A DNA stretch of 64,000 bases, taken from Artemisia argyi. Taxonomy: Eukaryota; Streptophyta; Magnoliopsida; Asterales; Asteraceae. Under the pieces are notes generated by a model. It was given only the letters and a program-made list of their open reading frames with translations, searched no databases and was not told the DNA's origin. Positions 1-10,987 of the stretch are shown here, one piece after another; the first letter of the stretch is position 1; each line of letters starts with the position of its first letter. A program made the translations under genes and the position numbers. The stretch covers positions 124,712,373 through 124,776,372 of the forward strand of contig CM060709.1 of assembly GCA_030686995.1 (NCBI GenBank), read 5' to 3'.

Positions 1-1080
1 TATTTCAACCAAATGAGTCATTGGATGATGCACCTCATCCACCATCATTGCTTGAGAGTTTAGCTTACCGTTATGCTGGACCCTAAATTTTTCCAAATGA
101 TCAAGGTCATACACACCTACAATCATTTGTGTTTCACCCCATTTACAAAAACCTTCATGGTAATCCATCCGGAAAACCAAGCCTTTGTCAATTTGTTCAA
201 CTACCACCACCACATGAACCTTCCCAACACTTTGAATCTCTATTTTCCTCATATAAGAAAATAGAAGCATCTCAATGATCTTCCATGAAGACCAACAAAA
301 CCACCACCTTTCACAAATGAAAAACCACGGTCATTGCTTGACCAAAATGAGTCTTTTCACCACAACCAAACACCACAACAAGAATATCACCACCCAAAAC
401 CATTGTTGTCTCACCTTATCTACAAAGACATCCATGATCCTCTAAACAATGAAATGAGGTTTATCCTAAACCACATTGTGGAACATCTCAAGTTTAGAGT
501 CTCTAAAACGAAAAAAAAACCGTTTCTTTTGGAAAATGTTGCTCATTAAAACCAACAAACCAAGTTTAGAGCACCAACACCACCTCAAGTTTAGAGTCTC
601 CAAAATGAAACAAAACCGTTTCTTTTGAAAAAAGTTTCACCATTTAAACAAACAAACCAAAACCGTGTCACCCCCACAACATTCAAAATGAAACCCGCTA
701 CATCCTCCACCACCTACTTTTATTCTCAAACAACCTTACCCTTGTTTTGGAAGAATGTTTCTCATTAAGGAAAGTGATGGTTTCCTTTTTATAGATGTAG
801 GATTTTTATATTCTTAGTTTCTTTTTATTTGGTCTTTTATTTTTAGAAGTAGGATGTTATTCACATCATTTCTCATCTTCGACTTCCTAAAAGTCAAATT
901 TTACATGAAATTAATTTTATCCTACTATGAGATATGCTTTGTTTGTTGACCATTTAAAGTATTGTGATTGCACTATACCTTGTTATGGTAACTTGTATAT
1001 CTTGTGTTTTTGAAACTAACTTTCTTTTTGTAGGATCATTTTCCATGTTTTCTTTCCTTGATACTCCATTTAGGGGAGTA
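1..1080 (+). other. Decayed 3' region of element D, no intact gene
   Basis: The first 550 bases hold broken reading frames rich in His, Pro, Gln and Asn; frame 3 from base 3 is open until a stop near 90. Two short segments recur (for example the tract reading tcaagttta-gagtctc, near 485 and 585), so there is some internal repetition. This is where Sireviruses may carry an extra ORF after pol, but I recognise no domain. From about 760 to 1080 I see only AT-rich non-coding sequence. Confidence 0.4.
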
Positions 1081-1081
1081 A

Positions 1082-1312
1082 TATTCAAGGGGGAGCATGA
1101 GTATTGCATTATTCCGCTTCACAACTCTTAGTTGTGTTTTAGACATGAAATGCTTTCATGACTTGTCTTGCGCGGCAACTAACCTTTTTCTTGTAGGTTC
1201 AAAATCCATGTCTCCTCTCTTGGCACTCCATTTAGGGGGAGTATCGTCCAAGGGGGAGCAAGTGCATACTTCCGCTTCGCTACTCTTATTTTTGTTTCGA
1301 CAAAAAGGGGGA
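1082..1312 (+). promoter_or_regulatory. Multiple polypurine tracts of element D
   Basis: AGGGGGAG-type tracts occur near 1086, 1229, 1250 and 1301, ahead of the LTR-adjacent tract at 1437-1451. In Sireviruses such repeated tracts precede the 3' LTR and are thought to prime plus-strand DNA synthesis. The same pattern occurs in the 3' regions of the A/B unit (6630-6790) and element C (minus strand, 53600-54180). Confidence 0.65.
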
Positions 1313-1436
1313 GAATTTATATAAACTTGTGCTTATCACCTTATCTTTGCAAAAACAAGTTTTTATACTAAATTTATAAGACTTAACACTAAAACTAGTG
1401 ACTTACTTATAAATAAAGTTTATGTTTTGTCATCAA

Positions 1437-1451
1437 CAAAAAAGGGGAGAT
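1437..1451 (+). promoter_or_regulatory. Polypurine tract next to the LTR of element D
   Basis: An A-rich run followed by GGGGAGAT directly abuts the LTR's TG start at 1452. This is the expected plus-strand primer site of an LTR retrotransposon. Confidence 0.75.
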
Positions 1452-2875
1452 TGTTAATACAAATATCGCCTAAAAACGTTATTTATATTTTACGATCTTT
1501 GCTAAGTTTTGTTAATGACAAAGTATGAAGTTTAGCTATACGTAAATCATCACTTTAAGTGTTTAAGTCTTGTTTAACTAAGGTTTACATTTCCTTTTAA
1601 ACAAAACATTGTTTTTATTTCTTAAACTAGGAAGAGTCTTGTCACATCACATTTATTTCTTAATAAGGTCACATCACATTTAGGGCAAGTTTTGTCAATA
1701 TACATTTATGGTAAGAAGTGTGTTTGACTTACTAAGTGGTTGCTTGCAAGTTTAGTGTTTGACTTGATGTTATGTGATGTGACATTGTTTGGCTTGCTAG
1801 AGTAATGAGATGTGACCTTGTTTGGTTTGGGAGATCTATTGCAAAAACCAACTGCAGCCCTGACGGTACCCTGGGGGTACACGGGCGGAACCCATCTGAG
1901 GGTTCTGCCTGATCCGCCAGACCTGCAGAATGGTTTGCTATAAATACCAAACCATTTGTTAGTTTTGAGCAACCTTTTAAGGACATATTTTCACATACTC
2001 TCTCAACTAACTCAGTAACATTTTGATTTGTGTGATTCTCTTATGTAGCAAGGGACTTCACAAGATCATTCAAGAAGTTACAAGCTTCAACTCTAAAGTT
2101 GCAAGTCTTGCTAGCTTTGTCATGTATAAGCTTTGGTAGTTTATACTTCATATGTCTCATGTATGTAGAAGTGATTGGTTAGTATTTTAGGCCTCAAAAT
2201 ACATAGTGTGTCGGGAGTTGTTGTACCCTTGTAAAAGAACTAACGGGAGTGGTTGTACCCTTGGTAAAGAACTCGACATCTAGCTTAGTGTCGGTAAAAG
2301 TGTAAGCGACGATGGGAGTGGTTGTACCCGTGTAAAAGAACTCGACATCTAGCTTAGTGTCGGTAAAAGTGTAAGCGACGTTGTAAAGGTTTTCTCCGCC
2401 GGTGAAAGGAGCTTGTTGATTAGTGCTTATAACTCTCGGGTTAGAAACTCGGGGCGTGGATGTAGGGCAAGGAAAAAGAGTCCTTGTAGCCGAACCACGA
2501 TAAACAATCGTGTTGTGGTTTGATCGTTTCTTTCTTTATCTTTGCTTATTACATGTTGTTCTTTAGTTAGAATTGCTAGTTACATATAAAGCTTTTCAAA
2601 GAACTAAACAAGTAAAGATGTGTTTATATCTTCAAACAAAAGTAAAGCTTTTCAAAGAACTAAACAAGCAAAGTTAGGATCATCACAAGCAAAGCTTTTC
2701 AAAGTATGAAACTAGTAAAGTTAGAATTGTTATTCACATGAAAAGCTTTTCAAAGAATCAAACATATAATGTTGCGTTTATATCTTTAAGCAAATGTAAA
2801 AGTTTTTAAAGATATTCAAGTTAAAAAGAAATTAAAAAGCGGTAAACTATTCAACCCCCCTTCTAGTTTTCCACA
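1452..2875 (+). repeat. 3' LTR of element D
   Basis: The LTR runs from TGTTAATAC to TTTTCCACA, about 1424 bp with TG/CA ends. A TATA box (TATAAATA) lies at 1939-1946, downstream of a GC-rich inverted-repeat-like block (about 1850-1925). Inside are tandem copies of a segment containing GTGTCGGTAAAAGTG (about 2285 and 2360) and a repeated AAAGCTTTTCAAAGA tract (2590-2770). The sequence just before the end is the pyrimidine-rich TTCAACCCCCCTT type often seen at Sirevirus LTR ends. Confidence 0.75.
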
Positions 2876-2884
2876 CGGATGTTA

Positions 2885-5688
2885 CAAGAGGTGAGTCGCA
2901 CTATGTTAAATTGAACAATCCATACCTCAAAAGTTTTGGTATCATGCCGTAGAAACCGCATCTTACATACTTAATAGGGTCTTGATTAGAAAAATCATTA
3001 ATAAAACAGCTTATGAGATTCTTAGAGGTGAAAAACCATCCCTAGAATACTTTAGAGTTTTTGGTTGTAAATGCTTAATCTCCAACTCATTATAAAACTC
3101 TAACAATACTAGTAATTACAATGGGATCTTTCTAGGATATTCACTAACATCAAAGGCTTACATTGTGCTTAACAAGGAAACTTTAAAAGTTGAAGAATCG
3201 TATAATGTAACCTTTGACGAAACTCCTCCAAAATCTAGAACATTGCCTTTACTTGATGATGACATCATAGAAGAAGATGCATGTCAAAATAAGATAGAGT
3301 TGTCTAATAATGATCTAGAGGAAATACTACCTAGAGTGGAAAACATTAAGGAAGTTAGAGATCACCCCATAGATCAAGTCATAGGAGAATTAGATGAAAG
3401 AACTCTTAGGTCACATGCCCAAGACAAAAGCAATGACTTTGCATTTGTATCAACCATAGAACCTAAAAATATTAAGGAGGCCATAAAAGATGAAAATTGG
3501 GTCATGGCAATGAGAGAAGAACTAGATCAACTTTTAAGAAACGATGTGTGGATTTTAGTTCCATATCCTAGTGGTTACACTATTATAGGAACGAAGTGGG
3601 TTTTTAAAAATAAACTTGATGAAAATGGTGTAGTATGTAGGAACAAGGCTAGGCTAGTAGCACAAGGTTATAACCAACAAGAAGGTATTGATTATGACGA
3701 AACATACGCACCCGTTGCACTATTAGAATCTATAAGAATTTTGCTTGCTTATGCTTGTAGTCATAATTTTAAACTTTTTCAAATGGATGTAAAAAGTGCA
3801 TTTTTAAATGGAGTCATCGAAGAGGAATTGTATGTTGCACAACCTCTCGGTTTTATTGATTTTCAAAAACCTAATCACATTTATAAGCTCAAAAAGACCT
3901 TGTATGGACTTAAACAAGCTCCTAAAGCTTGGTATGATAGGTTGTAATCTTTTCTCTTGCTTAATGAGTATAAAATGGGTATGGTAGATAATACTTTGTT
4001 CACTAAAACAAAAGGAAAACATCTTATTATTATTCAAATCTATGTAGATGATATCATTTTTGGGTCAACATGCCAATCCCTTTGCGATGAATTTGCAAAC
4101 TTAATGCATAATGAATTCGAAATGAGCATGATGGGTGAACTTAGTTTCTTTCTAGGATTACAAATCAAACAATTAAGTGATGGGATTTTTTTCAATCAAT
4201 CTAAGTATATTGGTGAAATGCTTAAGAAGTTTGGCTTGGAAAATTCTAAGGCTACAAAAACCCCTATCTCTAGAAAAAGAGTTCTCACCCTAGACAAAGA
4301 CAACAAATCCGTTGATAGTACTAAGTATAGGGGCATGATAGGAAGTTTGCTCTACCTAACGGCAAGTAGGCCTGATATAATGTTCAGTGTTTGCCTTTGC
4401 GCTAGGTTTCAAGAAAATCCTAAAATTTCCCACTTAGAGGCTGTTAAAAGAATATTTAGGTATATTAAGGGAACTCAACATCTAGGTCTTTGGTATCCAA
4501 AGTATTCGGGGGTAAAAGTATTGGTTTATGCCAACTCGGATCATGCGGGAGATATAGTTGATATGAAAAGCACTAGTGGAATATGCACATTTGTAGGTGC
4601 TTGTTTAACATCATGGTTCTCTAAGAAACAAACTTCCTTCGCCAACTCCATAACGGAATCCGATTACGTTGGGGCCGGAAGGGCTTGCCAACAAGCGTTA
4701 TGGATGAAGCAAGCGTTTGTTGATTATGACGTCATCTATACTACTTATAATACATTTTGCACCTTCTTTCCTATTTAATTTTTAAGATTTCCATATTTAG
4801 ATTTTTAAGTAAAATACAAGTTATCAAACACAAAGAACAAGTATTTAAAGCACAATATTTTAAGGACTACATATTTCTTACATCTCTTACAATTAATACA
4901 CCCCATCACATATTAATACAAGTTATAAAACACAATGCACAAAAATTTAAAGCACAAGTATTTGTACATGTACAGCAATTCTGTCGACCTCCTTTAAGGA
5001 CTACAAGGACCCATTTGACGTACCAAACGGACTCGAAAAATTATGAAACTTGCGTCATTGTTCTCGAAATATTTTTTTCAATAAAAACGAATATAAATAC
5101 TTATAACTTTCACAAAGCCAAATTATTTGGAAAATTCGATTCGTTTCGTGCTTTTTAGGTTATGCCTACTCGATTTATTTGGCAAATTAGATTCGTCATT
5201 AATACAAATAATAATGCACATTATACAAATATTCAAGCCTGAACGGGTAACGGGGCAAATGGGATTTAGCCTGAACGGGCGCGGGCCAAACGGGCTCGAG
5301 CACGGGCTAAACAAAATTCTTAATATCCGTAAATTTATTGTAAAAAAGAATATAATAAACTAAAATACGATTCACCGGAAAATTATATTTCAGGTTACCC
5401 GCCACCCTGCTAGTGTTAAATGAAGTACCTATACTATGTGACGATACGTCTTCTATCAATCTAAATTCAAGCCCAATTGATTACCCTCGCACGAAACACA
5501 TTGAAATTAGACATCACTTTCTAAAAGACAGCATCACTAAGAACTATATCACCATAGAGAAAATTCCTTGTGGTGACAACATCTCTAAGATCCTAGCAAA
5601 ACCCTTAGATAAATATCAATTCAATTATTTAAGATTAGGATTAGGAATGAGATTACTAGGAGATGATGAGGATGTAAATGGTAAATAG
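2885..5688 (+). pseudogene. pol remnant of copia element A (integrase C-terminus, RT, RNase H)
   Basis: This is a truncated copia polyprotein. It starts in the integrase with EVSRTML and shows an early frameshift near 2910, then the conserved WYHAVETASYILNR region and a stop near 3094. From 3165 the frame is open through the RT start (WVFKNKLDENG), the [11 protein letters not shown] motif and the [15 protein letters not shown] motif. An in-frame TAA at 3945-3947 follows. The same frame resumes with the RT active site YVDDIIFGS and FFLGLQIKQ. RNase H is intact to the QALWMKQAF region, where a Helitron (4735-5413) cuts it; the frame resumes exactly at 5414 with the DYPRTKHIEIRHHF motif. Stops, a frameshift and two insertions make it non-functional. 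Confidence 0.9.
4735..5413 (+). mobile_element. Non-autonomous Helitron inserted in copia RNase H
   Basis: The element begins with TC (TCTATACTACTTATAAT) after a target A and ends with CTAG before a target T, as Helitrons do. A weak hairpin (CAGG...CCTG) sits directly before CTAG. Removing 4735-5413 joins GTCA to TGTTAAATGAA and restores the RNase H frame as Asp-Val-Met-Leu-Asn-Glu-Val. This empty-site reconstruction is strong evidence for the boundaries. Inside are an AT-rich left half and a GC-rich stretch near 5230-5310 with repeated ACGGG. No RepHel helicase is present, so it depended on another element. Confidence 0.85.
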
Positions 5689-5900
5689 GAAATAGTGGAA
5701 GAATCTTAAATACAAATCTTTAATAATCCACCAACTCATACTTGTCACAAATAACCATACAACCTTTTATATTAACCTTTGGATATTAACCTACAACCTT
5801 CCCTTCACATCTTCATCCTCTTTAAAATCTCCAAAGATCTTTCATAAAACACATAACATCCTCCACCATACCTTAGAAAATAACTCTCACAATAGGAATC
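5689..5900 (+). other. Spacer between RNase H and the small 3' ORF of element A
   Basis: AT- and C-rich non-coding sequence with no motif I recognise. Confidence 0.4.
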
Positions 5901-6323
5901 ATGTCTCTTTCGGAAGGTTCCGTTAACAACAATTAAGGAAATCAAAACCCAGAGAGCTCTAAGAGATTGAAAAGGTCATTCTTGGATATGATGAAAAAGG
6001 AAGGTGATGATAGGATTAAGTTTGAGTACGAGTTAAGGACATTTGCGAAAAGTGAAGTGTGGGACTTAATTAAGGAACTATTAAGTCCAAGGTTGTGTGA
6101 AGATGAGTACTCCATTTGTTGTGAAAACACCGCACATATGGTCAATGCTCTCAAAGAATCAAGGATTGAGTTTAATGTGATGCTCTTATCCATCCACGAA
6201 GGAATCATGGAATTACTAACCACTATGTCCAAGATGAATAGGAAGTTGGAAGATGATAAGGTGAAAGGGAAAGGGAAGTTGGTGAAAGAAGAGTTCAACC
6301 TAGGCATAAACCTAGGAATCTAG
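5901..6323 (+). pseudogene. Small extra ORF 3' of pol in element A, one nonsense codon
   Basis: An ATG at 5901 opens a frame of about 140 codons, interrupted early by one TAA (5934-5936) and otherwise open to 6323. The predicted protein is charged and mainly helical, with a Lys/Glu-rich C-terminal half; it has no signal peptide or membrane segment that I can see. It lies after RNase H and before the polypurine tracts, where Sireviruses may carry env-like or accessory ORFs. I do not recognise the family. Confidence 0.45.
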
Positions 6324-6945
6324 ACATCACACTTTTATGTTGCCATCAAGTACTAGTATAGTGCTTTTAGATGAAGTACTAGGATAGTTCTTGTATAATA
6401 AAATGTGTAGCATATTTTGTTCATGTATGCTTGGAATGAAATTCAATCTTTTGGAACTTATATAATTTGTCATTTTATTGTGGACTAACCCATGTTACAA
6501 GAATCCAAATGGTAACCTAACCCATTTTTGGAACTTTCACATGTCAGGATTTCTCGTTTGTTACATGTTGTGATTTCTATCTAGGCCACCGCAAAGGTGA
6601 GGCTCTTGACCCATGGATCCCCGCCTTGAAACAAGGGGGAGCAACGATCTAGGGGGAGCTATGTTCAAGGGGGAGCACGTTCGGGTGCACATACATGCTA
6701 GCTCATTTTTCCCACAGGCCCAAGTTCGAAACCTGGCTTGATTGGTAGTCCCACTTTTTTGATTCGACAAAAGGGGGAGAAAGAAAGCAAGAGCGTAAAG
6801 ACCATTCAAGAAATGTTAAAGGCTTCACCAAATTAAAAGGCAAAGGTCAAGACGCAAGCTACACTAAAGGCGCGCTTTGTCTTCGCTAAGTTTTGTAATT
6901 TTATTTGCTTTCGGTTTTATTTGTCATCATCAAAAAGGGGAAGAT
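6324..6945 (+). promoter_or_regulatory. 3' untranslated region with multiple polypurine tracts
   Basis: AGGGGGAG tracts lie near 6636, 6650, 6670 and 6774, followed by the LTR-adjacent AAAAAGGGGAAGAT at 6932-6945. This is the same arrangement as in element D and supports a Sirevirus assignment. No coding potential is visible here. Confidence 0.65.
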
Positions 6946-8131
6946 TGTTGAGGCAACATGATCAAGATCTCTTTATGTTTTAATGATGACAAATAAACCA
7001 TCGAAACACATAAAATAACAAACGTTAGCCAAAATTCCCCGGAGCCCATATCTGCTCCTGGCGCGCTGCCCGCGCGTCAACGCGCGTGTGACACGTCAGG
7101 CCACTGTACGGCTTCGGGAAAATTTTGAAAGTAAACTTTCCCCTTACCCGACAAATGTGGATCTTTCAATACAGGTATGAATATGTTGTGTGCTTAATTG
7201 AGAACACTCGAAACGAGTTTTGAGACTTGAGAGATCCAACTTTGTTGGGTCACTGAATTCCCCAATCTTCTTCTAACAAGGATTTGAACGTAAAATAACC
7301 TAAGTATAAACAAGTCACTGAGTGAACAGTAACTCAGTGAGTCATCTTCAGGATGCTTAGACCGAGCCTAAGAAGAAAGGTTCTCCATTCAGTGAGGCAG
7401 AACTCAGTGAAGTGTGATCTAAGCCAAGAAGAAGGTGATGGGTTCAGTGAGGATGACAATAACTCAATGAACCCCATGACTCCTCAACAACTTCATGGTA
7501 CTGAAGACTGATGACTAGAAGACTGAAGTTTTGGTGGGACTGGGCGGGAAAGTTTGATTTGTTTCACTAAAGTGCTTTATCACTTTAAGGTCAAACTTTC
7601 CTCAAATGGCTAAAACCAGGCTGTCATCAGAAAGTGCCTTTTGGACTTAACCCAAAGAAGTTTCCCTTGCCAGAGAATAAAATCTACCAAGATTTTATTG
7701 AGGAACACTTAGGTCCATTGTATAATAGAGTTGTTCACATTTGTGTATAAATAGGTAGCATAAGAGAGGAGTAAAAGTTGACAAGTTTGTGCAATTAATG
7801 CAAAGCATTCACAAACCACTTTTACTCCTCCAAAGAACAACACAACCCCTGAGATAGCTCAGTGGGTCCTGAAAGTTGTCACTCAACATAGATTGAGTTT
7901 AGTGAGGAGTCTATACCATACTTGTCGTTTTCAATCCCAAGTGTTATTCCGCAAACACTTGGGTACGATTCTTTTTGATTAACTTCTAATAAAGAATTAA
8001 ACGTTGGAAAATATTGTATCTTATGTTTATGTTACTTTATTGTTAATCAGTTTATACATCTTTGTTTAAAGTCATATAACTTGGTTACTTTAGCTTTGTA
8101 GTTATAGTTAACCAAGTAAAAGGGACCAACA
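6946..8131 (+). repeat. LTR shared between A (as 3' LTR) and B (as 5' LTR)
   Basis: About 1186 bp, from TGTTGAGGCAAC to GGGACCAACA. A TATA box (TATAAATA) is at 7746-7753. Upstream of it, a cluster of ACTCAGTGA/TTCAGTGA motifs lies at 7316-7470, including TGAGTCA at 7338-7344, which matches a GCN4/bZIP-type site. A GC-rich palindromic block lies near 7040-7110. The LTR is preceded by a polypurine tract and followed by a PBS, so it shows both 3'-LTR and 5'-LTR context. Confidence 0.85.
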
Positions 8132-8133
8132 AG

Positions 8134-8145
8134 TGGTATCAGAGC
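8134..8145 (+). promoter_or_regulatory. Primer binding site of element B (initiator tRNA-Met type)
   Basis: TGGTATCAGAGC lies two bases after the LTR end. It is the standard plant copia PBS, complementary to the 3' end of initiator methionine tRNA. Confidence 0.9.
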
Positions 8146-8217
8146 CTCTGATTTGTAAAACTTAAAACTGTGTTCAAAACTTAAGAGTGCTCAAGTTTTT
8201 AAAATCAAGATCCCACT

Positions 8218-10972
8218 ATGACTGACATAGATGTTCCCCAACTTGTCGACAAAAAGGGTGGAAGTTATTCAGCAACTGCCCCTCGACTAGAAGTTGGCAA
8301 ATTTAATAAGTGAAAAAGCGAATGCTTTGCTACTTAACTGGGATGGAACCATATTACATTAAGTTGATTAATGATGGTCCATATGTCCCAACAACTGCCC
8401 AGGGTTTAATTAAACCTGAAGCTCAGTGGACCCCAGATGAAAGGAGGGTGGTCAATCAAGACCAGCGCCTGAAAAGCATCATTATATCATGCCTCCCTGA
8501 TGATATAATGGAATCAGTGATCAGTTGTTCCACTGCCCAGCAGACATGGACTGACCTGGTTCATAGCTATGAAGGGCCTTCTGATACCAAAGAGAATAGA
8601 ATCATGGACCTGAAGCTTGAATTCAATACCTTCAGGGCCAAGGATTCTGAAAGTCTCTCTGAGACTTATACTTGGTATAAGACCCTCCTGAATGAGCTGA
8701 CCAATGATGGTGTTATACTGTCAAAACATGAGATCAATGTTGGTTTTGTCAACAGTCTCCCTGAGAAGTGGTTAAACTTCTCTCAGGGATTGAGAAATGC
8801 AAACCACATTCAGAACCTTGAGCTCCCTGCCATCTATGGGAAGTTTGTCTATGAAGACAATCTTATCACCAGGAGATACCCTGGTAAAGCTCAGGAGACC
8901 AAAAAGGCCTTGACAATTTCACCCATATCAACTACTTTCTATTCAAAAGGTGTTGTGCAGGATTTTCAGGATGGATCTGATGATGAGGTTAACCAAAGAA
9001 CCAGTGAGGAGTACCTAAATGATCTTCAAATTGAATTTCATGAAAGAGCACTCCTTGCTAATTCAAAAAGGTTTTTTAAGAAAAACAAATTTCCTTCAAA
9101 AGTAAATGACAACACTGAATGCTTTAAATGTGGCAAAATGGGCCATTTTGCTAAAGATTGTTTTTCAAAAACAACCTCAGAACAATCCTTCAAATTTTCA
9201 GGAAATAACTCTTTTTCAGGCCCCAGCAAAATTCAACCAAAAATGCTTCAGTCTAGTCAAAGATTTGAAAAAGTCCCTTAAATTGACTTTGAAGCCAAGT
9301 ACATAAAGGCAAAAGCTAAACTTGCCCTTCTTGAATCATCCTCAACAGTCTCTCAGCCTCCTCAGGCTCCAAAGCCTTCTCAAGCCAAGAACAAAGGGCT
9401 TGTTGCTGAAAGATATGACTGGGATGAGGTTGAAGTGTCCTCTGATGATGATGAAGTTCACATCAGTGCCCTGATGGCTCTGTCAGATGACAACAAACTT
9501 GCTGTGGGGAAGAGCCATGCAAGAAATGGTGAATGGGTTAACATCACTATGAGGAAGGTAAATCTTTTACTTTCTATGGATGATAATGATGATTGGAAAT
9601 CTTACTTAGATTATATTAATGTTGATCTTAAGTATGTTGAAGAGCAAAGACTTAATTTGTTTCCAAAATTTAACAAACTGAGTTTTGAATTAAATCATTG
9701 TAGAGATGAATTACTTGCTTTAAAACAAGCCAAGCTTGAAAGTGTTACACTTCAAATTCAAAACTCTGAACTTGTAAAAAAAAATCAAGCTCTTCAGGAA
9801 GAACTTAAGAAAGAAAAGGAAACTATTTGGAAATGGACTCAGAAAAACCCCAAACTTTATGAAACACTGAGTCTCACACCCAGCCCCAAAAAGGCAGGTC
9901 TGGGTGATGATCAACTCACTGAAGTTTCTGGGGAGAGTAGCCATTCTAAAACTTTTCTATTAACCAACATACTCTCTAGCAAAGAACTTGCTCCCAAACC
10001 CAGTGATTGGATTGAAAGAAACAATCCTGATAGTAAAATGCCAAATTTTAATACTGGAAGAATCCTGGAGCCTGAAAGTCAGGCTATCAAGGAGCTGCTA
10101 GGAGTCACTGATGAACTTAGTCCTACTGAGTCCATCACTGAGTCTAATTCTGATTCACCACTCCCTCCACTGAAACAACTTCAGGGAGTGGAACCCAATT
10201 CTGACCTTGCACCATTAGTCTTCCTAAAGAGAAATCAGGGTTAGGAAAGACTATTCTGAAAAGACCTACTCCTGCACCCACTGAACACCAAAAACCTTCA
10301 GTACCCACTGAAGTGAAGCATGAAAGCACTGATTCAAAGGTTGATCAGCTTACTGAACTTGTTAGGATGCTGAGTGAGAAAATTGAGTCCACTGAGAAAA
10401 ACACTTACTCAAAATCAACTAAGCCCTCAGTATCCTCAGGTTCTGCCAAACCAAAAACCACACCTAGACCCTCAGGGAGATGTGAACTGTGCAATTATCC
10501 AAATCACAGCACTGATAAATGCTACAAAGTCCTGTTTTGTATGATATGCAAACAAGAGGACCACAGAACTTGTGATCACATCCCCCACACTGCTTCTTTA
10601 AAAGCAAGGGGTCTATACAAAAACCAAGGCTATCAGTATACCACACCTTCCAAACAAAGACTGAAGGCTAAGCCCTTCTCACCATGTCCTCACTGTGGTT
10701 TCAATGATCATCTTCCTGATGATTGTATGATGAAAAATTGTTGTGATATCTGTGGAGATCCCTCCCATGAAACCAGGGGACATGACAAAGTTATTCAGTC
10801 CAGAAGGAAAAACCAGACCAACACTTCTCAGTCACCTGAGGCATCAACCTCCACAAAATGTAAAACATGTGGAAGCTCAGGTCACACTACTTCAATCCAT
10901 GATTCACTAACTGAGTTCAAAAAGTCCCTGAGGACTAAGCCCACTAGAAAGTGGGTCAACAAGAAAAACTAA
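8218..10972 (+). pseudogene. gag remnant of copia element B with coiled-coil and cysteine-rich extensions
   Basis: The natural ATG is probably at 8218. A one-base deletion near 8311, in what should be a Trp codon before the Lys-Lys-Arg, shifts the frame. From 8310 a retrotransposon Gag capsid region follows (TWTDLVHSYEG, LPEKW), then a CX2CX4HX4C zinc knuckle (CFKCGKMGHFAKDC) near 9117. A TAA at 9279-9281 interrupts the frame. An acidic and coiled-coil segment follows (9435-10244), then a frameshift and a Cys/His-rich segment (10313-10972) with several knuckle-like CX2C motifs. A long gag of this kind with coiled coil is typical of Sireviruses. A single TAA at 10970-10972 separates it in frame from pol. 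Confidence 0.85.
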
Positions 10973-10987
10973 CCCAGTTTACTGTTT

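Larger units (their letters stand above)
1..2875 (+). mobile_element. 3' end of a Sirevirus-like Ty1/copia element (element D)
   Basis: Only the 3' part lies in the window: a decayed region, a run of AGGGGGAG-type polypurine tracts, the final polypurine tract at 1437-1451, and an LTR from 1452 to 2875. Several polypurine tracts before the 3' LTR are a known Sirevirus feature. Immediately after the LTR, at about 2885, the sequence enters the middle of another copia integrase. D is therefore inserted into element A, and the 5' parts of both lie to the left of the window. The five bases after the LTR (2876-2880) would be one copy of the target duplication; its partner is outside the window. Confidence 0.8.
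2881..6945 (+). mobile_element. Decayed Sirevirus-like copia element A, interrupted by D and by a Helitron
   Basis: The element begins abruptly in integrase because D is inserted there. It then carries reverse transcriptase, RNase H (split by a Helitron), a small extra ORF, several AGGGGGAG tracts and a polypurine tract at 6932-6945. The next LTR (6946-8131) directly follows that tract and so works structurally as A's 3' LTR, although it also serves as the 5' LTR of B. A and B differ clearly in their RT proteins. Confidence 0.75.

Noticed and set aside
5230..5413. hAT right end (GCCACCCTGCTA) for the insertion in element A
   Set aside because: No inverted partner or 8-bp duplication exists, while TC...CTAG ends and exact frame restoration fit a Helitron.
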